From NCBI GenBank assembly GCA_025361705.1, contig JANYJW010000006.1, positions 1-49,892 of the forward strand: a stretch of 49,892 nucleotides of DNA. The letters run 5' to 3'. The stretch's first letter is position 1. Every line of letters begins with the position of its first letter. This document shows, in pieces, positions 30,731 through 39,007 of this stretch. A program made the position numbers and the translations under genes. The stretch comes from Gemmatimonas sp. Its GTDB lineage: Bacteria > Gemmatimonadota > Gemmatimonadetes > Gemmatimonadales > Gemmatimonadaceae. Under the pieces are notes generated by a model. The model was not told where the DNA came from. It did not search any database and saw only the letters and a program-made list of their open reading frames with translations.

Positions 30731-30762
30731 GTGCCACCACCCCTTCCCCTCAGGAGTTGAGC

Positions 30763-32216
<1,454 letters not shown>

Positions 32217-32217
32217 A

Positions 32218-32264
32218 CGGTTCGAGCCGGCGCGGGGTCAGGAGCCCCGCACCGGCTCGAACCG
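32218..32264. terminator. Long hairpin after the old yellow enzyme gene
   Basis: Thirteen-base perfect outer stem CGGTTCGAGCCGG / CCGGCTCGAACCG, a two-base internal loop, then CGGGG / CCCCG closing a short loop. It separates convergent stops at 32216 and 32278. No T-tract. Confidence 0.75.
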
Positions 32265-32277
32265 TACCTGCACGCGC

Positions 32278-32853
32278 CTAGCGGTGCCGGCCGCGCGAAC
32301 CGCCACGACCGCCGATGATGATCGGGAATCTGACAGAGACGCCAGAGTAGTACGGCCGGTAGCCGACTGATCCGTAGAGGCCGAAGGCCCAGGGATCATA
32401 GAATGGATACGGCGGGCCGTACGTGTAGACATTGGTGACATGGCGCGGCTCGCGCGTCTGCACATCGGGCGGCACGACCGTCACCGCCGAACTGCCCTGC
32501 ACGTCCTTGCACGAGCGCCGTTCCTTGAGTGCGCTGGCAATCTGCTTGCCGTCCATCCACAGTTCCATCGATGCCTTGGATGGCGAGGCAAGCTCCACCG
32601 ACTCGCGCGCATTGAGCGTGAGCCGCGTGTGCTGTGTGCCCCGCTCGAGGCCGTACTCGAGGTCGATGGGCTTGGTGCCGTCGTTGCGGATGACGAAGCG
32701 GTCATCGCAGAGGTACCCAAAGGTCACCTGCGCGGCGTCGGCAATCGGCGTGCGCGCAACTTCGGTGATCTGCGCGCCAAGTGGCGCGCCGGCGAACGCG
32801 GCGCCCAGCACGAGGCTGAACACCGTTACGAGTGAGGGACGAAGGTTCGTCAT
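32278..32853 (-). CDS. Secreted protein with Gly/Tyr-rich C-terminus, unknown
   Basis: Encodes 191 residues. Signal peptide (MTNLRPSLVTVFSLVLGAAFAGAPLGAQ) cleaved after AQ. A compact domain with two conserved-looking Cys (GYLCDDRF and ERRSCKDVQ) spans about residues 40-125 and may form a disulfide. The tail (PPYPFYDPWAFGLYGSVGYR and on) is Pro, Tyr and Gly rich, ending in Gly/Arg. I recognise no family; an envelope or surface-associated structural role is possible. AGGAG lies nine bases upstream of the ATG at 32853. Convergent with the old yellow enzyme gene and separated from it by a strong hairpin. Confidence 0.8.
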   Translation of the reverse strand: MTNLRPSLVTVFSLVLGAAFAGAPLGAQITEVARTPIADAAQVTFGYLCDDRFVIRNDGTKPIDLEYGLERGTQHTRLTLNARESVELASPSKASMELWMDGKQIASALKERRSCKDVQGSSAVTVVPPDVQTREPRHVTNVYTYGPPYPFYDPWAFGLYGSVGYRPYYSGVSVRFPIIIGGRGGSRGRHR

Positions 32854-33193
32854 GAGCAGTGTCTCCTGGTCGGTCGCCCTCGCGCGCGGCCTTCGTCGCG
32901 TGACGCGAGTGGCACGGGTCATCGTACCCAGCGAGAGGCGCCGGGTTCCTGTGAGATGACACCACGCACGCGGCGCACCCTGGCCGACCGCGTCGATCAT
33001 TTCGGATTGCGACCAACCGACGCGTTCCGGGGCGAGGCGCAAATCTCCCGCAAATTCTACACCGCGCCATCGGGAAGGATCCATGGACGGAATTGACGTG
33101 CGCTCCCGCTAACACTCGCCGCCGCCAGACGTCCACTACGGTGACGACGCGATGGGTCGCGTCGAACCACTTCCTTCATTGCAGGAGCCCCCC
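32854..33193. other. Divergent intergenic region of 340 bp
   Basis: Lies between two genes that start in opposite directions, so it must hold both promoters. I see TTGACG at 33093-33098 without a matching -10 at 17 bases, and TAGAAT on the minus strand at 33059-33054, too far from the next minus-strand start to assign. Nothing else supported; no gene. Confidence 0.4.
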
Positions 33194-33895
33194 ATGTTGA
33201 GCACAGGATCGCGCATGACCGTTCGCGCCGCGCTGTTCGCCTGGACCGTAACCTCAAGCCTCACCGGCTGCAAAGACGAGGCGCCCGTCGCCCCCGCGCC
33301 GTCGCCCGTTGTCGCACACATCGTCAACACGACGCCGGCGGCCCAGCTGATCGGCACCGTTGGAACGACGCTCTCCAGCGCCGTGAGCGTGCAGGTGCAG
33401 GATGCGAACGGGAAGCCCATGAGCGGAGTCCCGGTGACGTGGACGGCACTCGATGGCGGAACGGTCATCACGACGACGGCGACCTCGGACGCGCAGGGCA
33501 ACGCAACGGCCACATGGACCCTGGGCACGGTGGCGGGCGTCGACTCGTTGCAGGCCGCCGTGGCCCCTGACATCTGGACGGAGGTTGTGGCGACTGCGCA
33601 GGCCGGATCGGTGGCGCAGTTGATTGAAATCAGCGGCGACCAGCAGCAGCTCCCCGAAGGTGCGACGTCGAAACCGCTTGTCGTGCAGGCGGAGGATCAG
33701 TACGGCAATGCCGTTATGGGCGCGACGGTGACGTGGCTCGACGAGAATGGCGGTGCGCTGAGCGGTTCGACCACCGTCACGGATGCGAACGGGTTGGCGC
33801 AGGTGACGCTCACGACGGACACGACGCCGGAGCAGTATGTCATCATCGCGCAGGCGGCCGCCACCTCCGTGGCCTTCGTCGAAGTCAGCAACTGA
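33194..33895 (+). CDS. Lipoprotein with bacterial Ig-like (Big-1/invasin-type) domains
   Basis: Encodes 233 residues. Leader ends in the lipobox SLTGC (Cys26), so the protein should be lipid anchored. Two Big-1-like domains follow: about 40-130 (LSSAVSVQVQDANGKPMSGV, then VTWTALDGGTVITT and SDAQGNATATWTLGTVAG) and 135-232 (KPLVVQAEDQYGNAVMGATV, then TVTDANGLAQVTL). Such domains occur in invasins and many surface adhesins or polysaccharide-linked proteins. With only two domains it is small. The ATG at 33194 follows CAGGAG. It is not obviously in an operon. Confidence 0.85.
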   Translation: MLSTGSRMTVRAALFAWTVTSSLTGCKDEAPVAPAPSPVVAHIVNTTPAAQLIGTVGTTLSSAVSVQVQDANGKPMSGVPVTWTALDGGTVITTTATSDAQGNATATWTLGTVAGVDSLQAAVAPDIWTEVVATAQAGSVAQLIEISGDQQQLPEGATSKPLVVQAEDQYGNAVMGATVTWLDENGGALSGSTTVTDANGLAQVTLTTDTTPEQYVIIAQAAATSVAFVEVSN

Positions 33896-33958
33896 ACGCG
33901 GGCCGTGTGCGCCGCTTGCGGGGCGCCGCGCGCACAACGCTGACCATGGCCTCTCGGC

Positions 33959-33990
33959 GAGCGCCGGCCACCGGACGGTGGCCGGCGCTC
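33959..33990. terminator. Bidirectional hairpin between Big-1 lipoprotein and M1 peptidase genes
   Basis: Fourteen-base perfect stem GAGCGCCGGCCACC / GGTGGCCGGCGCTC with a four-base loop (GGAC), between convergent stops at 33895 and 33997. Confidence 0.8.
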
Positions 33991-33996
33991 GTGCCA

Positions 33997-35664
33997 TCAT
34001 GGCGCTGACGCGCCCACGTTCTTGCCCTCGACGTAGAAGTTCACGTCGATGCGGAAATCCGTGGCCGCCGGCAGCGCGAACCGTGCCGACTGCCACTGTT
34101 CGGTCGGGTGTACCCACTCGTACGCGTCGCCAGCGAGGCGCAGCTTCAGCGGCATAGCGAAACCCGGCACCACGTTCGTCCACCGGAACTTCACTGCGTC
34201 GCCACTCACTGCGTATTCGAGCACGGGGACCTTCGTCGTCGTCAGGTACTGTGCGAACACTTTCGACAAATCGGTGCCCGCGCCCTTGCTGATGTAGGCC
34301 TGGATCTGGCTGCCCGTCACCGTCTGATGCCAGAACGTCTTGTTGAGCCCACGCAGGATCTCCTTCCATTGGGCGTCGTCGTTGACGATCTGGCGGATGG
34401 TGTGCAGCATCTCGCCGCCCTTGATGTACATGTCGCCCGAGCCCTGCGCGTTCACGCCGTAGTCTGTCGGCACAATGGGACGATCGTTCCGGACGCCACG
34501 GCGATTGCCCACGATGTAGTCGGCGCCGCTCTGCGTGCCGAACAGGCACTCCGTATAGATGCCCTCGGCATAATTCGCGAAGCTCTCGTGCACCCACATG
34601 TCGGCGAGGTCCTTGGTGGTGATGTTGTTGCCGAACCACTCGTGGGCGCTCTCGTGCACGATGATGAAGTCCCACTGCATGCCGAGTCCGGTGCCCGACG
34701 ATTCGCGGCCGCGGTAGCCGTTGGCGAATCCGTTGCCGTACGCCACGGCGCTCTGGTGCTCCATGCCGTTGTTGGAGACTTCAATGAGCTTGTAGCCGTC
34801 CTCGTACCACGGGTATGGGCCAAACCAGTTCTCGAAGCATTGCATCATGGGGCGCGTCTGCGCCCATTGCCGCCGGGCCGCATCCATATGGTAGGCAAGC
34901 GGCCAGAAATCCATCGTCAACTTGCCCTTCACTCCGTCGTACACCTCCGACCAGTGGTCGTACGTTCCGATGGCAAGGGCGATGGCGTAATTGTTGATCG
35001 GGTTCACCACAAACCACTCGTACGTCGTGGTGCCGTTGGCGTGGTGCACGGTGCTGCGCAGGCGCCCGTTGGAGACGTTGACGAACGGGTCGGGCACGGT
35101 GATGGCGACACGCTGGCTGTCGGGTTCATCGGCCTGCGTGTCCTTGTTGGGCCACCACGCGCTGGCGCCCATCCCCTGATCGGTGGTGACCACCCATGTG
35201 GCGCCGAGGCTGTCGGTCTTCCACGAGAAACCGCCGTCCCATGGTGGTCGCTTGGCCGGCTGCGGCTTGCCGTGGTAGAAGACCTTGAGTGTCTGCAGGC
35301 TTCCCAGGCGTTGCGGCGCCGTGAGCGTGGCGAAGAACGCATTGCCGTCGCGGCGGAACTGCACCGCCCTGGCGTCCTGCACCATGCTGTCGATGACCAG
35401 CGGCACCATGAGGTCCACCTGCATCTCGCTGGCCGGCCCCAGCACCTTGTAGGTGATGCCATTGTAGCCGCGGATCGAACTGTCCGATGGACTGACCGCG
35501 ACGTGGAGGTCGTAGAAGGTGACATCCCACCACGCGCGCTGCGGCGTGGTGAACGACCCGCGCAACGTGTCGGCACGGGTGTAGGCGGCGCGTCCGCCCT
35601 GCGCCAGCACTTGGTGCAGGGCAGCGGTGACGAGCACGGCGAGCACGGCGAAGCGGGTCTTCAT
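33997..35664 (-). CDS. Secreted M1-family zinc aminopeptidase
   Basis: Encodes 555 residues. A signal peptide (MKTRFAVLAVLVTAALHQVLAQ) is followed by the M1 domains. The gluzincin motif HESAH (337-341) with downstream Glu360 in WVHESFANYAEG binds zinc. The exopeptidase motif GAMEN is replaced by GMEHQS (300-305), a common variant in this branch of M1 enzymes. About 555 residues is short for M1: the C-terminal helical ARM-type domain is largely absent and the last 60 residues form a beta-type end, as in leukotriene A4 hydrolase-like/secreted bacterial forms. Role: trimming of extracellular or periplasmic peptides. AGGGG precedes the ATG at 35664. Confidence 0.93.
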   Translation of the reverse strand: MKTRFAVLAVLVTAALHQVLAQGGRAAYTRADTLRGSFTTPQRAWWDVTFYDLHVAVSPSDSSIRGYNGITYKVLGPASEMQVDLMVPLVIDSMVQDARAVQFRRDGNAFFATLTAPQRLGSLQTLKVFYHGKPQPAKRPPWDGGFSWKTDSLGATWVVTTDQGMGASAWWPNKDTQADEPDSQRVAITVPDPFVNVSNGRLRSTVHHANGTTTYEWFVVNPINNYAIALAIGTYDHWSEVYDGVKGKLTMDFWPLAYHMDAARRQWAQTRPMMQCFENWFGPYPWYEDGYKLIEVSNNGMEHQSAVAYGNGFANGYRGRESSGTGLGMQWDFIIVHESAHEWFGNNITTKDLADMWVHESFANYAEGIYTECLFGTQSGADYIVGNRRGVRNDRPIVPTDYGVNAQGSGDMYIKGGEMLHTIRQIVNDDAQWKEILRGLNKTFWHQTVTGSQIQAYISKGAGTDLSKVFAQYLTTTKVPVLEYAVSGDAVKFRWTNVVPGFAMPLKLRLAGDAYEWVHPTEQWQSARFALPAATDFRIDVNFYVEGKNVGASAP

Positions 35665-35852
35665 GGGGTTCCCCTGTCTGGTGCGACGCGTCAACGCAAC
35701 CGGCGCTGCCTGAATCTGCGTTGGGTGGCGTACCTGGGCCAACGGCGGCAGCGCCCACGCCGTTTGTCCTGAGACTGGCACTTCGCCTCCCGTGGCCTCA
35801 AGATCCATGGAGACGGCGCCCCCCGTCCAATACTCCCCGTGGAGCTCCTGCG

Positions 35853-36329
35853 ATGAAACCGATTGCGTTCACCCTCAACGGCGTCGCGAAGACCGTGACC
35901 ACCGATGAGGCCCGGAACCTCTTGTGGGTCCTGCGCGACGACTTCGGAATGACCGGCACCAAGTTCGGTTGCGGCGCCTCATTCTGCGGCGCGTGCACCG
36001 TGCTGGTGGACGGCAAGGAAGTGCGCTCCTGCATGACGCCGATGCGGAATGTCGCGGGCAAGAAAGTCGTCACCGTCGAAGGCCTGGCGCAGGGCGACAC
36101 GCTGAGTCCGGTGCAGGAAGCCTTCGTGGAACACGTGGGCTACCAGTGCGGCTACTGCACGAGCGGCATGGTGATTGGCGCCACGGCGCTGCTGGCAGCC
36201 AATCCCAGGCCGACGCGTGAGCAGATCGCCCAGGGCATGGAACGGCACCTGTGCCGCTGTGCGGCGCACCTGCGCATCGTCGACGCCATCGAGGCGGCGG
36301 CCACGAAGATGGCCGGAGGCAAGAAATGA
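35853..36329 (+). CDS. [2Fe-2S] subunit of a xanthine-oxidase-family molybdenum hydroxylase (IorA-like)
   Basis: Encodes 158 residues with two [2Fe-2S] clusters. The plant-type ferredoxin site has Cys40, Cys45, Cys48 and Cys60 (FGCGASFCGACTVLVDGKE); the helical second site has Cys99 and Cys102 (GYQCGYCTSGM) and Cys134, Cys136 (HLCRCAAHLRIV). It matches the small subunit of aldehyde/isoquinoline 1-oxidoreductases, which pass electrons from the Mo cofactor outward. The usual CRCGTYPRI block is here CRCAAHLRI. Gene overlaps the large subunit by ATGA. No FAD subunit gene is present. GGAG precedes the ATG at 35853. Confidence 0.94.
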   Translation: MKPIAFTLNGVAKTVTTDEARNLLWVLRDDFGMTGTKFGCGASFCGACTVLVDGKEVRSCMTPMRNVAGKKVVTVEGLAQGDTLSPVQEAFVEHVGYQCGYCTSGMVIGATALLAANPRPTREQIAQGMERHLCRCAAHLRIVDAIEAAATKMAGGKK

Positions 36330-38491
36330 CCCGCCCAACAGATGAAATGATCGTCCCCGAAGGCTGGGGATTCGTCGAGACCATCGACCGCCGCGACTTC
36401 CTGCGCCTGACGAGCACGGGCCTGATGGTCGTCTTCGCGGTGAAGCCGCCCGAAGGGACATTCCGGCCGGTGTGGAACTTTGCCACGCAGCAGCGGACGC
36501 CGCCCGACTTCAACGCGTTCCTGCACGTCGGCGCCGATGGGCGCGTGACGCTGCTCGTCGGCAAGATCGAGATGGGCCAGGGCATCATCACGGCCCTGCC
36601 GCAGATCGCCGCCGAGGAACTCAATGTGCCGCTGGGCATGGTGGACTGCGTGATGGGCGATACCGACCTCACGCCGTTTGACAGCGGGACGTTTGGTTCG
36701 CTGAGTGTGCGCGTGCTCGGTCCCATCCTGCGCGCGGCGGCGGCGGAAGCCCGCGCTGTGCTGGTGCAGTTGGCGTCCGAGAAGCTCGGCGTTCCCGCGG
36801 CCGACCTCGAGGTGAAGGACGGCGTCATCTCGGCCAAGGCGGACGGCAGCAAGAAGGCGACCTACGGCGAGCTGGCCGGCGGCAAGAAGATCGAGCGCCG
36901 CTTCGAGGGCAAGGTGGCCCTCGAAAAGGTCGCGGAGTTCACGGTCGTCGGAAAATCAGCGCCGCGTCGCGACGGCATCGAGAAGGTGACGGGCAAGGCG
37001 AAGTACGCCGGCGACATTGCGCCCCCCGAGGCGCTGCACGCACGCATCGTGCGTCCGCCCGCACACGGCGCAACGCTCACCAGCATCGATACGACTGCCG
37101 CGGAAAAGATGGCCGGCGTGCGCATCGTGAAGGACGGCGACTTGGTGGCGGTGCTGCACGCGCATCGCGACGAGGCCGACAAGGCGCTCAAGCTGGTGAA
37201 GACGACGTTCACGCCCTCGCCATCGACGCTGAACAACGAGAACATCTTTGCGCACCTTGAACAGGTGGCTGTCGAACTCCGGAACATCGGCACTGCCGGG
37301 GATGTCTCGGCCGGCGAAAAGACGGCTGCGCAGGTGGTGGTTGGGAAGTACACCAAGGGCTACGTGGCGCACGCGCCCATGGAAACGCACTCGGCAGTCG
37401 CCGCTGTCGGGCCCGACGGCCGGGTGACGGTGTGGGCGAGCACGCAGACGCCCTTCCCGCTGCAGACGCAGGTGGCACGCGCCCTCAAGCTGCAGCCCGA
37501 CAAGGTGCGCGTCATCACGCCGTTCGTCGGCGGGGGCTTCGGCGGCAAGAGCGCCGGCGCCCAGGCCGTCGAAGCCGCACGGCTCACCGTCGCGGCGGGC
37601 AAACCGGTGCGCGTCACATGGAGTCGCGAAGAGGAGTTCTTCTTCGACACGTTCGATCCGGCCACGGTGGTCAACATTCGCGCTGGACTCGACGCGGCCA
37701 GGCACATTGTCTCGTGGGACTACGAGGTGATCGGCGCTGGCGAGCGCGGGTCGCGCATGTACTACGACGTGCCCAACCATCGGTCGGTGGCCAAGGGAAG
37801 CTGGAGCGGCAACGTCGGCGGCATGCACCCGTTCAACGTGGGGCCGTGGCGTGCGCCGGGTGCCAACGCCAACGTCTGGGCGCGCGAATCGCACATTGAC
37901 GTGCTGGCCGCCAAGGCGGGCATGGATCCGGTGGAGTTCCGCCTGCTCAATCTCAAGGACGCGCGCATGCGTCGAGTGCTTGAGGCGTGCGCGAAGAAGT
38001 TCGGCTGGACGTCCAAGGCGGCACCGAGCAAGCGTGGCGTTGGCGTGGCCTGCGGAGAGGACGCCGGCACATATGTGGCAAGCATGGCCGAGGTAAAGGT
38101 CGATGCCGCCACAGGAGCGGTGAAGGTGGTGCGCGTGGTGTGCGCCCAGGACATGGGGGTGTTGGTGAACCCCGAGGGCGCCACCCAGCAGATGGAAGGC
38201 TGCATCATGATGGGGCTGGGCTACACACTCTCGGAGGAGGTGCGGTTCAGCAACGGCGAGGTGATCGACAAGAACTTCGGCGGGTACAGCCTGCCCAAGT
38301 TCTCGTGGCTGCCGAAGATCGAGACACAGATTCTCGATTCACCCGACCTGCCCGCGCAGGGCGGGGGCGAACCGGCGATCGTCACGATGGGTGCGGTGAT
38401 TGCCAACGCGGTGTTCGACGCCACGGGCGCGCGCGTGACGCAGCTGCCGCTGACGCCGGCGCGGGTGAAGGCCGCGATGGCGAAGAAGTAG
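36326..38491 (+). CDS. Molybdopterin-binding large subunit of the molybdenum hydroxylase (IorB-like)
   Basis: Encodes 721 residues. A Tat-like motif (DRRDFLRLTSTGLMVVF) lies near residue 20-40. The two Mo-binding domains follow, with LVGKIEMGQGIITALPQIAA, AMETHSAVA-type motif APMETHSAVA, VGGGFGGKSAGAQAVEA and the catalytic Glu682 in QGGGEPAIV. It oxidises a heterocycle or aldehyde C-H by hydroxylation. The protein is fused in a single chain as in the IorB group. The ATG overlaps the small-subunit stop (ATGA) with GGAGG just upstream. Without a FAD subunit, electrons probably go to a cytochrome or membrane acceptor rather than NAD+. Substrate cannot be deduced. Confidence 0.94.
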   Translation: MTRPTDEMIVPEGWGFVETIDRRDFLRLTSTGLMVVFAVKPPEGTFRPVWNFATQQRTPPDFNAFLHVGADGRVTLLVGKIEMGQGIITALPQIAAEELNVPLGMVDCVMGDTDLTPFDSGTFGSLSVRVLGPILRAAAAEARAVLVQLASEKLGVPAADLEVKDGVISAKADGSKKATYGELAGGKKIERRFEGKVALEKVAEFTVVGKSAPRRDGIEKVTGKAKYAGDIAPPEALHARIVRPPAHGATLTSIDTTAAEKMAGVRIVKDGDLVAVLHAHRDEADKALKLVKTTFTPSPSTLNNENIFAHLEQVAVELRNIGTAGDVSAGEKTAAQVVVGKYTKGYVAHAPMETHSAVAAVGPDGRVTVWASTQTPFPLQTQVARALKLQPDKVRVITPFVGGGFGGKSAGAQAVEAARLTVAAGKPVRVTWSREEEFFFDTFDPATVVNIRAGLDAARHIVSWDYEVIGAGERGSRMYYDVPNHRSVAKGSWSGNVGGMHPFNVGPWRAPGANANVWARESHIDVLAAKAGMDPVEFRLLNLKDARMRRVLEACAKKFGWTSKAAPSKRGVGVACGEDAGTYVASMAEVKVDAATGAVKVVRVVCAQDMGVLVNPEGATQQMEGCIMMGLGYTLSEEVRFSNGEVIDKNFGGYSLPKFSWLPKIETQILDSPDLPAQGGGEPAIVTMGAVIANAVFDATGARVTQLPLTPARVKAAMAKK

Positions 38492-38495
38492 CCCG

Positions 38496-38939
38496 GTGAA
38501 GGCATCGCTGCTGGATCGCCTGCTGCCGATCGGGCGCGGGATCGTCGCCATCGTGAGTGCGCTGGCGACGTTCTACTTCGTTTCGTTTGCGGCCAGTGCG
38601 TTGCTGATGCGTATCGGCGTGCCAGACGCCGTCCGCGTCATCGTGTCGTTCGTCGTGGCGCTGGCGGCGGGCGTGCATGTGGCGCGATTCCTGATCCGGC
38701 GCCCGTCGGCCGAGGCAGGATCAGCGCGGGCGCCGTGGATGCGTGTCGTCTTGGTGAGCGCGCTCGTAACGGGTGCACTCGGCTTTCTCGCTGGCTTCAT
38801 CGGGCCGATGATCCTTACGCCCAACGCCAATCAGGGGCCAATGCTTGGGTTCATGCTCGGGCCCGCCGGGTTCATTGGTGGCGGCATCGGAGGCGCGGCA
38901 TGGCACTTCTGGGCGGTGTCGCGGCGCGACGGGGCGTGA
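38496..38939 (+). CDS. Small integral membrane protein, unknown
   Basis: Encodes 147 residues with four probable transmembrane segments (for example GIVAIVSALATFYFVSFAAS and VVLVSALVTGALGFLAGFIG) and a glycine-rich last segment (GPAGFIGGGIGGAAWHFW). It starts with GTG four bases after the molybdenum hydroxylase stop and is probably cotranscribed with it. It could be a membrane anchor or electron-accepting partner of the enzyme, but no heme- or metal-binding motif is visible. I do not recognise the family. Confidence 0.7.
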   Translation: MKASLLDRLLPIGRGIVAIVSALATFYFVSFAASALLMRIGVPDAVRVIVSFVVALAAGVHVARFLIRRPSAEAGSARAPWMRVVLVSALVTGALGFLAGFIGPMILTPNANQGPMLGFMLGPAGFIGGGIGGAAWHFWAVSRRDGA

Positions 38940-38948
38940 GGCATGCGT

Positions 38949-38997
38949 GATGGGGCGGCCGGAACGCGGTGTCATCGCGAATCCCGGTCGCCCCATC
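38949..38997. terminator. Hairpin between hydroxylase operon and S9 peptidase
   Basis: Fourteen-base stem GATGGGGCGGCCGG / CCGGTCGCCCCATC (one G-T pair) with a 21-base loop, between convergent stops at 38939 and 39008. Confidence 0.65.
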
Positions 38998-39007
38998 GTC
39001 GCACCGG

